A stretch of 33,829 nucleotides of DNA from Lachnospiraceae bacterium (GTDB lineage Bacteria; Bacillota; Clostridia; Lachnospirales; Lachnospiraceae), in the NCBI GenBank assembly GCA_017470935.1, contig JAFUXG010000038.1, positions 1 to 33,829 on the forward strand, in the 5' to 3' direction. Positions 1 to 7,573 of this stretch are shown piece after piece; position 1 is the stretch's first letter, and each line of letters begins with the position of its first letter. A program made the position numbers and the translations under genes. The notes below the pieces were generated by a model, which saw only the letters and a list, made by a program, of their open reading frames with translations, ran no database searches and was not told where the DNA came from.

Positions 1-55
1 AGTTGATAGCATCCAACTTAAATTGTTTGGTGTGATGTGGTTTTTTTCTTGACAT
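1..55 (-). CDS. IS3-type transposase OrfA, N-terminal fragment (runs off the left edge)
   Basis: Reading the minus strand from ATG at 55-53 gives 18 residues, MSRKKPHHTKQFKLDAIN, before the window ends. A basic start followed by a T-x-x-F-K-x-x-A pattern is typical of the HTH-carrying OrfA of IS3-family transposases, which binds the element's ends. A strong GGAGG ribosome site (cctcc at 64-68 on the plus strand) lies just upstream, and a TATAAT-like -10 box (plus strand 82-87) precedes it. Only the first residues are visible, so the family call rests on a short motif. Some other small HTH protein is possible. Confidence 0.6.
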   Translation of the reverse strand, partial: MSRKKPHHTKQFKLDAIN

Positions 56-108
56 AATGAGTTCCTCCTATACTTGTTTATTATACAATATTTTAGGGGA
101 ATGTCTCA
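1..108 (-). mobile_element. Probable end of an IS3-family insertion sequence
   Basis: The transposase fragment reads out of the window to the left, so the segment just upstream of it should contain one end of the element. On the minus strand a sequence starting TGAGACATTCCCC begins at position 108. IS3-family elements usually have 5'-TG...CA-3' ends, so 108 is a plausible boundary. The other end lies outside the window, so neither the inverted repeat nor a target duplication can be confirmed. Confidence 0.4.
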
Positions 109-189
109 TTTTATTTTGTACTAATTAGATGCTAACATTAGAAAGGCAAATTGTAGATAAATTAGCCGCTGCAATACAGTAAGACGAAA

Positions 190-1404
190 GTGGGTGAAAA
201 TGTGTTCTTTAATATTATTAATTTTATTGAATGCAATTTAATACATATCATCCTAATAATTTTAATAATTATGTTGGCAGTAATTGTTATTAGCTGGATT
301 GTTATCTTATTTACTAGTTGTTTTTTTTACTTTTTTGGTACAATATCTTTAACAAAAAAAAATATCATGCGTGTTCATAATAAATTTCTTAACATTAAAA
401 TAATAAAAACGCCAGTGATTATATTTAAAAAAGCTTTTGTTTTCCTGGTTGTTACGTTGATATTGTTTTTTATAATTATTCAGATTAACAATAGATCCTT
501 ATATAAAATCAACATAATTGCGCCTTTTTGTGAACAAAAAAACGTAAATATTTTATTTGATTCAAAAGATAATAAAATAGTTACAAATGATTGGCTTCAA
601 GTATTGCATTATAATGAAGTTAATGGAAGGATAATTACAAGAGATACGATTAGTGATTGCATTGAAGAGTTGGATAATTATTATAAAAATGGAATGACAG
701 TAAGTAAAAATAGAAAATTAAATGATGAAGAAAAAAGACGTGTAGAACAACTGGAAGAAGATTTGGGAAAGATTTACGATAAATCCAGCGATGCCTTTTT
801 TTACGAAGCTGGTATGTGGAGTGAGCTGTATTCATTGACTTTAAATCCGGCATGTTTATACCAATATGCAAGAAGCATGAGAGATGTAATATGGAATTTG
901 ACGGAATACACTGAAAATGATTATATGTGTTATTGTGCAGAAGTAATTCATAGTCTGGAAAAGTTTCTAGAATATTATGATAAAGAGATAAATGAAGGTG
1001 GCAGTGAGAGTATTATAATAACTGTAAAAGATGTATCGTTTATTAATATGACAATATATTATAGAATAGCAATGACAATGAAAGATCATGGCAGGGAAGA
1101 ATATGTTCCTAATTTTTGGACATTGGCGTATTGCTGTTTGTTGATTACGGACAAGAATATTGATAAAGATGACGAATTATATGTTCTTGTTAATTATTAT
1201 ATGGCAAATATAGAAAGTAATATGGTAGATTATATGAAAGATAAAAGCTTAAAAACTGAATTTTTGGATGATGCAGAAAAGCGTTATGAGACGGCACAAA
1301 AAGAACTCAATAGTAAAAAATCATATAAAGAAGAGCCCAATATCAGAAAAAGCATAGAAGACGAATTATCTTTAGTAAAAGAAAAACAATCATCAATAAA
1401 ATAG
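190..1404 (+). CDS. Hypothetical membrane-anchored protein (404 aa)
   Basis: I do not recognise this family. The N-terminal 100 residues hold very hydrophobic segments at about 13-49 (long enough for one or two passes) and 80-100. About 300 mostly charged, helix-prone residues follow, likely a soluble domain on one side of the membrane. The C-terminal 60 residues are rich in K and E and could form a coiled coil. The start is a GTG at 190 with only a weak purine-rich site before it, so the start is uncertain; the next in-frame ATG falls inside the first hydrophobic segment. Codon use is very AT-rich, as in the next three genes. A terminator hairpin follows directly, so it looks like a separate unit from the downstream operon. 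Confidence 0.7.
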   Translation: MGENVFFNIINFIECNLIHIILIILIIMLAVIVISWIVILFTSCFFYFFGTISLTKKNIMRVHNKFLNIKIIKTPVIIFKKAFVFLVVTLILFFIIIQINNRSLYKINIIAPFCEQKNVNILFDSKDNKIVTNDWLQVLHYNEVNGRIITRDTISDCIEELDNYYKNGMTVSKNRKLNDEEKRRVEQLEEDLGKIYDKSSDAFFYEAGMWSELYSLTLNPACLYQYARSMRDVIWNLTEYTENDYMCYCAEVIHSLEKFLEYYDKEINEGGSESIIITVKDVSFINMTIYYRIAMTMKDHGREEYVPNFWTLAYCCLLITDKNIDKDDELYVLVNYYMANIESNMVDYMKDKSLKTEFLDDAEKRYETAQKELNSKKSYKEEPNIRKSIEDELSLVKEKQSSIK

Positions 1405-1412
1405 TGATATGT

Positions 1413-1440
1413 AAGGCAGGACTAGCGTCCTGCCTTGGTT
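1413..1440 (+). terminator. Rho-independent terminator, GGCAGGA family
   Basis: The stem AAGGCAGGA / TCCTGCCTT (1413-1421 and 1428-1436) has a CTAGCG loop and is followed by ttggtttt. It sits 8 nt after the stop of the first membrane-protein gene. The same stem core recurs at 8039-8090 and 10317-10337. Confidence 0.75.
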
Positions 1441-1507
1441 TTAGATAAAGAGCAATGTGGAAATTAAATTCTCATTTAAGGAAATTGTTGATTTTTGTAT
1501 TAAATAC

Positions 1508-1536
1508 TTGAAATAATTCAACAAATAATGTAAAAT
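1508..1536 (+). promoter_or_regulatory. Sigma-A-type promoter for the three-gene protease operon
   Basis: TTGAAA at 1508-1513, a 17-nt spacer, and TAAAAT at 1531-1536. It lies 70 nt before the ATG of the 4-TM gene and after the upstream terminator, so the three genes at 1607-5407 probably form their own transcript. A TTGTTGA...TCAACAA inverted repeat spans the -35 region and could be an operator. Confidence 0.55.
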
Positions 1537-1606
1537 TAAATTTAAAAAGAGCAAGTACGAATGTTTTCTAAATATACAGGAATGGTAGATTATTTTTAGG
1601 AGTAAA

Positions 1607-2944
1607 ATGAGCATACGATTGAGAAACTGCAAGGAATTACAGAATAAAATAGTACCCAAATATAATTTTATATTTTTTATAATATTTATTGTTTGGTTGT
1701 TTATGCTTTTGGGGAGTATTGCTTGCTATGTTTATTCTGGAACAATAGAAAAGTTTGTCAAAGAAATATTAGTTGGTCATGAAGATGTGTTATATGTTTT
1801 AAAATATATGATTAATAATTTGAAATTCAGTAGGGGTAATATACATGATTATATAGCTGTCTTATGTACGATTGTTGCTGCCGTTGTAGTGTTGTATTAT
1901 ACATTGCAGGATACACATCGTGAGGGGATTCCCCATAGGAAAGTTATTGCTTATTTTATAGGCTCAGCGTCCATCCCTACCTTGTTTTTTATCCAGCTTA
2001 TCATGACAGGATTGATGTCTTTACATTTTGTGGAGGATCGGTATGTTTTGTTACTGGGGTTTTCGGCTGCGACATTTTTTTTACAATTTATTATTTTATA
2101 TGTTATTATTTTGTCTTCTACCAGTTCTTTTTGTAGACAGTGTATTAAAAAAACAGAATATGATCAGTTCCATTATCTGATGAAATATTCCGTTGAAAAT
2201 AAACAGTATGTGTGGAACTATTTTGTTCACCACATGCCGCAAGTGTTGGCAGGAGAGGAAATGATTTTTGATAAAGCCATATCTGTTAGCAGCTTGTTAA
2301 GTGTTCCGCTGGATTATAAGAAGTCAGAAAGAATAGAAAGAGATGAAAAGTCAAACAACAAATGGAAAGTTTTTACATACGAATATTATTTTCGAAATGT
2401 TCTGATGAGTTTTGAGCAATTAGCGAGTAGTAGGGAAGATAGTAATCAAATCTTTGAAACTATATATGAATTTGTGGAATGTCTGCAGAATAATAAAGAT
2501 ATTGATATAAATGATCGACTATTGGTCATTTCTGCCATTTTAAATGCAGCACAGACAAGCGGAATTATGAAAGCGGAGGCATTTTGCTGTCATATTATTA
2601 ATAATATTGGAAATGAAAGAGCGGACGAGTATGATTGGCACAAAAAATTGATTTTCCTTTACTTGCTGTACTTGGATCATCTATTTCGGACGGAAGAGGA
2701 GAAAGTACAGATTAATGAATTGCTTACGATTGATGGGATAAAAGAACTAGAATTTGTCAATGATGATATTTATACAGAATTTTGGTGTATTTGGACAACG
2801 CAATCTGACCTACCGTGGGAGAGAAGTATTGATTATTTGATAATGGCATTGGAGGGTCTTTTAGGTATAAGAGGTGTTTCGACAGTAATAGATTTTTATC
2901 ATTATATTATTAATAGGGATAAGGAAGAATTTAAATGCGAATAA
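1607..2944 (+). CDS. Hypothetical 4-TM membrane protein with cytoplasmic helical domain (445 aa)
   Basis: First gene of a tight operon. Four clear membrane segments lie at about residues 20-43, 82-101, 112-137 and 146-169. They are followed by about 275 soluble residues (from the cysteine-containing linker near 175 to the end) that look mainly alpha-helical. No catalytic motif is visible. The ATG at 1607 has a taggag ribosome site 5-10 nt upstream. The last 10 nt overlap the start of the next gene (ATG at 2935), so the two are probably translationally coupled. I infer that it is the membrane component of a complex with the next two products. The family is unknown to me. Confidence 0.75.
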   Translation: MSIRLRNCKELQNKIVPKYNFIFFIIFIVWLFMLLGSIACYVYSGTIEKFVKEILVGHEDVLYVLKYMINNLKFSRGNIHDYIAVLCTIVAAVVVLYYTLQDTHREGIPHRKVIAYFIGSASIPTLFFIQLIMTGLMSLHFVEDRYVLLLGFSAATFFLQFIILYVIILSSTSSFCRQCIKKTEYDQFHYLMKYSVENKQYVWNYFVHHMPQVLAGEEMIFDKAISVSSLLSVPLDYKKSERIERDEKSNNKWKVFTYEYYFRNVLMSFEQLASSREDSNQIFETIYEFVECLQNNKDIDINDRLLVISAILNAAQTSGIMKAEAFCCHIINNIGNERADEYDWHKKLIFLYLLYLDHLFRTEEEKVQINELLTIDGIKELEFVNDDIYTEFWCIWTTQSDLPWERSIDYLIMALEGLLGIRGVSTVIDFYHYIINRDKEEFKCE

Positions 2945-3798
2945 GAACAATACAAATGATCAGTAATACATACGAGTATCTTATTAAAGATTCTCAAACA
3001 GTATCTGGAAAATACTGTGTTTTTGGACCATTTGATGCAATGAATATTGAAGATAGTACGAGACAATGGGACGCACAAGAGAACAGGCGTGATATTAGAG
3101 ATTATACAAGTGGGATGACATTATCCCACTGCGATGGGAAAAGTAACAGGAATGATATAATATGTGTGTTTCCAGAGCCGGAGGAAAAGGAGGAGCAAGA
3201 GTTCATTGATAAAATGAATATGGCACCGTATTTGTTCCTTTCTTTTTTGTTGCTTGATCATGGTGATCAATCTGGCAGCGAGAAAATTAAGAGTGAATTA
3301 AATAATATCAATAATTTGGGTGATTGCCGTGCATATCTTACTTTTGGGAAAAATGAAATAATATTATTACATTACTGCAATAGTTATACTAAGGGGATGA
3401 GAAAGATGTTACATAATCATACATATTTTTCATTGTCAAAAGCTTCTACTATATTTTCTGTTCGGGAAGATGCGTTAGATATTCAAACTTCCTTTCATAA
3501 ACAGGTGGACTATGAGGAAATGGTAAGCTGTAGATTTCGAGGAGTTATGAAAAATACGGGGGATTCAGAGAAATACATCTGGAAGTTGAAGAAAAACATT
3601 CAGAATGATTTAAAGAATTCGGATGATTTTCGATGGTATGATGTGATAGGGGGGACGGATAAGCTGATAGAAATTGACAATTATCCTTTGGAAAAATTAT
3701 TACCATTATATAAAAAAGGTAATCTATTGACGCATTCAAATAAAGATTATTTCCAGGCTTGGTATAATATTGAAACGGAAATAATGGTTAAAAAGTGA
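2935..3798 (+). CDS. Hypothetical protein with three repeated strand motifs (287 aa)
   Basis: Middle gene of the operon, overlapping its upstream neighbour by 10 nt and ending 10 nt before the next start. No family is recognised. A similar pattern appears three times: YCVFGPFDAMNI at about 27-38, AYLTFGKNEIILL at 133-145, and WYDVIGGTDKLIEI at 234-247. Each has a glycine followed three residues later by D or N, or an equivalent, and then a hydrophobic strand. The spacing of about 100 residues suggests three tandem alpha/beta modules, possibly of ferredoxin-like fold; that fold is an inference from pattern only. No signal peptide or membrane segment is seen, apart from a short hydrophobic stretch near 98-108. 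Its position suggests it is the adaptor or sensor between the membrane protein and the putative protease. Confidence 0.75.
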   Translation: MRIRTIQMISNTYEYLIKDSQTVSGKYCVFGPFDAMNIEDSTRQWDAQENRRDIRDYTSGMTLSHCDGKSNRNDIICVFPEPEEKEEQEFIDKMNMAPYLFLSFLLLDHGDQSGSEKIKSELNNINNLGDCRAYLTFGKNEIILLHYCNSYTKGMRKMLHNHTYFSLSKASTIFSVREDALDIQTSFHKQVDYEEMVSCRFRGVMKNTGDSEKYIWKLKKNIQNDLKNSDDFRWYDVIGGTDKLIEIDNYPLEKLLPLYKKGNLLTHSNKDYFQAWYNIETEIMVKK

Positions 3799-3808
3799 GG
3801 CTGAAATA

Positions 3809-5407
3809 ATGGAAAATAATTCGGATAATAATATATTGTATACGCTAAAGCAGAAATACAACAAATGTAAAGATCAACCGGCTCTGGCGACCCAGATTCT
3901 CTATGTTATAAAATTGCAGAATGAGCTGACCAAAATTAATGGTTATTCTTTTCATAGCTATGAGAAAACAATTTTTGAACGTGCTATGCAGATTTTTATA
4001 AGCCATTTTATTGAGCAAATAGATATCATATTAGAAATGGATAATGAAAATGGCAAGCAGGAAAGGAATTTAACAGAAAAAAAACATGCATATATTAAAG
4101 ATGTTCAGGATGCTGTCGAGAAGATGGTTGAAATCTTTCAGAACATGGTAGGGAGCATTAAAAATGTTGACCAGCCATTATTTCCGACCATGTCCGATAG
4201 TATGTATGTGTTTGACGCCTCTCCGAAGATTCTAACCTTTTATTCACGCATGTTAAACAAATTAGCGGAGATTTTAGATAACTCAGAGCAGTATGTTTTT
4301 TTATTATACCCGGCGATGACCGATATTATATATACCGATGTTTTATTTCAGAAAAGGGATGTGACCGGGAAAGTGATTATTGTTACTTTCCCGGAAAGCT
4401 TGATTGAGCATCCCGGAGTTATTCCGATTTTATTTCACGAAGCTTTTCATGTAGTGGAGCGTAATTACCGCTACAGAAAGCTGCGTGCACAATGTTATTG
4501 GGAAAATATGTGTCATCAGATAGAGACGTCCATTTTTTATGGGCTTGATGATTTGTCATATTCAACAAATAAGAGTTGCCAAAAGGCAACTCGCGTACTA
4601 CTGCAACCGATGTTGGATGAATTTTTTTCATGGCTTCGTAGAGTGGATAAGACAGAGAGGGCGTTGTATGCACATAATCTAAATGAAGTTGCGGGGCAAA
4701 AATTCCGATTGGCATTAATGGATTTTGATGATAAGGTATATGATGTTGATATCAACAAAAGCTCTAAAGCTTTTAAGGATATAGATGAATGGAACTTTAA
4801 GAATTATTGCAAAGCTGTGGAAACGCACATAGCTAGAAAGCTTCAAATTCGAAAGAATATTGTGCAGATTTTTTCTTATGATTCATTGCGTATATTTGGA
4901 GAATCCTTCATGGATATATATCGTGAAGGGTACGCCGATATTGCGTCTTGCCTGTTTCTAAATCTATCTGTCAGTGATTATGATGCAGCATTTGAGCTGT
5001 CGTGTCAATTTAGTGTTCCTAATAAAGAATATGAGGATAGGGAGCGTGTAGTTAGGCAATATGTTGTGAGTAATGCGCTTTCGAAAGTGGGACCGGAAGA
5101 GCAAAGAATGAAATGGAAAGAAAAAAGTGAAAAATGTTTGGAACGGATTAGTCATTGGACTGTAGTATCTGAATCGGAGAAAGGGGTTGTAAGAGATGAA
5201 GATATGAAAATGAATATAGTTTTGGACAATGAAATACTAAAGTCTTACAATAGTTATTTTGAGAAGGTGGCAATGGAATTGGATAAACATTTTTCTAAGG
5301 TCTTAAAAGCAAAAAATGTGGTTAATTTCAGAACGTTGGTTAAAGATGCAATGTCTTTAAAGGAAAGCGTTATGCTTGACGTTTTTCTTGGCACTATTGA
5401 ATTATGA
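3809..5407 (+). CDS. Putative zinc metallopeptidase with HEAFH motif (532 aa)
   Basis: Third gene of the operon, 10 nt after the 287-aa gene, with a gaggctg ribosome site before ATG. Residues 210-214 read H-E-A-F-H, matching the HExxH signature of zinc metallopeptidases: two histidine ligands and the catalytic glutamate. It follows a hydrophobic helix (GVIPILF), as in true HExxH helices. A second motif, E373-G-Y-A-D377, resembles the E-x-x-x-D glutamate-ligand helix of gluzincins, although the 160-residue gap is longer than usual and implies an inserted domain. There is no signal peptide, so it probably acts in the cytoplasm. The first 130 residues look helical. Protease activity is inferred from the motif; substrate and exact family are unknown. 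Confidence 0.75.
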   Translation: MENNSDNNILYTLKQKYNKCKDQPALATQILYVIKLQNELTKINGYSFHSYEKTIFERAMQIFISHFIEQIDIILEMDNENGKQERNLTEKKHAYIKDVQDAVEKMVEIFQNMVGSIKNVDQPLFPTMSDSMYVFDASPKILTFYSRMLNKLAEILDNSEQYVFLLYPAMTDIIYTDVLFQKRDVTGKVIIVTFPESLIEHPGVIPILFHEAFHVVERNYRYRKLRAQCYWENMCHQIETSIFYGLDDLSYSTNKSCQKATRVLLQPMLDEFFSWLRRVDKTERALYAHNLNEVAGQKFRLALMDFDDKVYDVDINKSSKAFKDIDEWNFKNYCKAVETHIARKLQIRKNIVQIFSYDSLRIFGESFMDIYREGYADIASCLFLNLSVSDYDAAFELSCQFSVPNKEYEDRERVVRQYVVSNALSKVGPEEQRMKWKEKSEKCLERISHWTVVSESEKGVVRDEDMKMNIVLDNEILKSYNSYFEKVAMELDKHFSKVLKAKNVVNFRTLVKDAMSLKESVMLDVFLGTIEL

Positions 5408-5756
5408 GTTAAAATTTCAATTACTATATAATGTATCTGACTTTAATTGAATAACTAAATATATGGGATGAGATTTGGTTAATTATAATTATAGTAAATA
5501 ATAATAATATTTTGGTTTTTTTTCTTGCAAATTAAGTTTGATGATGATATAATAAATTCATGTTTTTTTGATGCATAGATTATAAAATTATGCATATATT
5601 AATACAAATGGATGGAAAATACGGTCATGAAGTGATACAGTGTCTGTACAGCAAAATGAACGTATAATAATACAGTTTTACGTCTCTTGTCTAGTTTGTG
5701 TCTTCGTAAAAGAGGTAATTGACTTTATTTGATTTTTCCGTTCTAGGAGGTTTTTT
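5408..5756 (+). other. Long AT-rich gap: promoter plus ~200-nt leader
   Basis: No gene is visible. It holds a near-consensus promoter at 5525-5553 and then a long 5' leader for the 69-aa gene. Inside the leader, ATGCATA (about 5571-5577) can pair with TATGCAT (about 5589-5595), and TTTTACG can pair with CGTAAAA around 5675-5713, just before the ribosome site. No known riboswitch class is recognised. Confidence 0.5.
5525..5553 (+). promoter_or_regulatory. Strong sigma-A-type promoter of the 69-aa gene
   Basis: TTGCAA at 5525-5530, a 17-nt spacer, and a perfect TATAAT at 5548-5553. Transcription would begin near 5560, giving a leader of about 197 nt before the ATG at 5757. Confidence 0.65.
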
Positions 5757-5966
5757 ATGAGAACAATTTCAGAGAATATACAAAGCGTGCATAAGATTCC
5801 TGTCATGGATAAGATTCCAATTCTACAAGTTAAATCTCCTAGAGCTGATAAAAAGAGTTGTTTTTACGAGTTAGGAGCCGAAAAGGCTGCTACTTTTGGA
5901 GCATATTCGGAAATAGAAGAGACGGAATTATTAAAGTACATTAGAAGTCAGAAGATAGACGAATGA
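5757..5966 (+). CDS. Hypothetical small protein (69 aa)
   Basis: The start is well supported: a TAGGAGG ribosome site lies 6-8 nt before the ATG at 5757. The product is 69 residues with no membrane segment, no signal peptide and a single cysteine; the C-terminal third (EIEETELLKYIRSQ) looks like an amphipathic helix. I do not recognise the family. It has its own strong promoter, a leader of about 200 nt and a strong terminator at 6009-6050, so it is a complete single-gene transcription unit. That argues it is a real gene rather than a chance ORF. A regulatory peptide, antitoxin-like or phage-interaction role is possible, but nothing in the sequence decides it. Confidence 0.65.
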   Translation: MRTISENIQSVHKIPVMDKIPILQVKSPRADKKSCFYELGAEKAATFGAYSEIEETELLKYIRSQKIDE

Positions 5967-6008
5967 GTATAAGACAGGTATAATTGAAGCTATGGAGTGA
6001 AGCGGAAT

Positions 6009-6050
6009 CCCGATGCATATAGATATGATTATTATGCATCGGGTCTTTTT
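6009..6050 (+). terminator. Rho-independent terminator after the 69-aa gene
   Basis: A perfect 11-bp stem CCCGATGCATA / TATGCATCGGG (6009-6019 and 6033-6043) with a 13-nt loop, followed by TCTTTTT. It lies 42 nt after the stop codon. Confidence 0.85.
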
Positions 6051-6246
6051 ATAGTGGTCAGTTGTGCAACTGCTAGTATAATATATGAGCAGGATTGTGG
6101 TCATACCCGTAAAGTGGCCCAAGGAAAGCGCTGGGAGAACCTTTCTGAAGTCGCGCATCCTTACATCGTCTCTTTCGAAGGGAAAAGTCATGCTTTAGGG
6201 TGTAAAAGCTTGGTTGTATAGAATTAATGCAGGAGAGATGAGAATT

Positions 6247-6794
6247 ATGAATGAAAGATATAATAGAATTCTTCATAACATATTTATTTATGGACTAATA
6301 GCAACTGTTAGTTTTCTTACATTTGCTTTTATCATCACGTCGGTTAATACTAACTTGTTTCTTAGTATAGCAGCTTCAATTCTATTATTGATTTTATTAA
6401 AGATTGCAAATGTAATTAATTGGGAGGCTTTGCGTAATATTATTTTTTTAGAGGTTCCCATAACCGTAGGATTTGTAATTGCAAAGCTATATCAAGGTGT
6501 TCCTATAGATGGTATATGTGATTATGCTGGGGTTGCTGATAAACATAGTTTTTGCGTGTGTTTTTACTGGTTGTAATCATAATTGAAAATCTATTAATAA
6601 TCTATTTTGTAAAAAAAGGATCTGAGGTACATTCAAAGATTCATAATAATGTTGGTAAAATTGTACTCTACCCTGAACGAGAAAGTGATCTGGAAAGACT
6701 TGAATTGTATATTTCTGACTACTCTGCTGTGGGAGTGAATGGTATATGGGGAAGTGGTAAGACAGTGCTTGCGGACGAATTGAAGACGTTCTAG
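6247..6794 (+). pseudogene. Frameshifted, truncated KAP-type P-loop NTPase
   Basis: The first part starts at ATG 6247 after an AGGAGA site and encodes about 100 residues with several membrane segments, stopping at 6576. The reading continues in another frame from about 6550 (RVFLLVVIIIENLL..., ending at 6794), which adds another membrane segment, then PERESDLERLELYI and a Walker A loop GIWGSGKT. Membrane segments followed by G-x-W-G-S-G-K-[ST] are characteristic of KAP-family P-loop NTPases, which are often found in phage-defence and plasmid loci. The shift falls in a TTTTT tract at about 6549-6553. The second frame stops nine residues after the Walker A loop, so the Walker B region and the rest of the ATPase (several hundred residues in the family) are missing. 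I call it a relic. Confidence 0.6.
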
Positions 6795-6843
6795 CATTTA
6801 TGAAAAGGTGCAGGATGATTATGGATGAAAAAAACAGGCAGCT

Positions 6844-7050
6844 ATGACTGAAATGAAATTTCATACATCTATGAGAACAGTTACAAATTATAAGAATGAG
6901 AATGTTTATAATAATCTAATGGAGAAGATAAAAACCGCAGGATGTATATCTGATGATATTAAGAAGGAGATTATTGAACAATATGATAAGGGCAATCTTA
7001 CATTTAGAGAATTTGAATTTTTGAATAATAAGTTATCCGGCATCGACTGA
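6844..7050 (+). CDS. Possible small protein (68 aa), unknown
   Basis: An ORF of 68 residues beginning MTEMKFHTSM, with no convincing ribosome site before either ATG (6844 or 6853). The C-terminal half (about residues 30-66, DDIKKEIIEQYDKGNLTFRE and onward) looks like two short helices, loosely like the small C-terminal oligomerisation motifs that end other proteins. It could therefore be the tail of a larger gene that has decayed. It lies directly after the KAP relic. No function can be assigned. Confidence 0.35.
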   Translation: MTEMKFHTSMRTVTNYKNENVYNNLMEKIKTAGCISDDIKKEIIEQYDKGNLTFREFEFLNNKLSGID

Positions 7051-7188
7051 AGCAGAGTATGAGAGTTTGAGGGAATTGAATATATAGTGTTGTCGAGATT
7101 TAAGAAGTCACTTGTATTCATATCATTATTACAAACAGAAAATGTATATAAAACAGAAAATGAAAAAAATTGAAAGGTGTAGGAGAAT

Positions 7189-7392
7189 ATGAAGAACACA
7201 GTTACTTGTTCACAATGTGGAGCTATATGCGAATATGATGATCATTCTGTCTGGGAAGGAAACCGCGAACATGAGGATTTTCTTTGCCCGAAATGCGGTA
7301 ATGTGATTGGGTCGGCTTTTACAGATCTGATTCCTATAGTGACAGTTATTAAAAAAGGTGAAAAAGAAACAAAAAATGAAATTATAGGGTGA
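7189..7392 (+). CDS. Small zinc-ribbon protein (67 aa)
   Basis: The start at 7189 has a good TAGGAG site 5-9 nt upstream. Residues C7-x-x-C10 and C33-x-x-C36 form a classic pair of zinc knuckles (CSQCG and CPKCG), so this is a small zinc-ribbon protein. The remaining 30 residues are hydrophobic then lysine-rich. Zinc ribbons of this size bind nucleic acid or serve as structural modules; there is no more specific hint. It stands alone between decayed genes, and no terminator was found. Confidence 0.6.
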   Translation: MKNTVTCSQCGAICEYDDHSVWEGNREHEDFLCPKCGNVIGSAFTDLIPIVTVIKKGEKETKNEIIG

Positions 7393-7573
7393 AGTATGCG
7401 GAGAACTTCATAGAAAATACATCTTTATGAATTTTTGTTCATGCTTTTATATAGAAATTACATGATAAAAATTAAATATACATAATTCTTCATTGAATTG
7501 ACATTGAAGTTCATAATTTCATTTTTTATAATAGTAGTATCAGATGCGCATCCGAAATATTAAGTAGGAGCTG

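Noticed and set aside
7498-7532. TTGACA and TATAAT upstream of the Rpn-type relic
   Set aside because: The spacer is 23 nt, too long for a normal sigma-A promoter.
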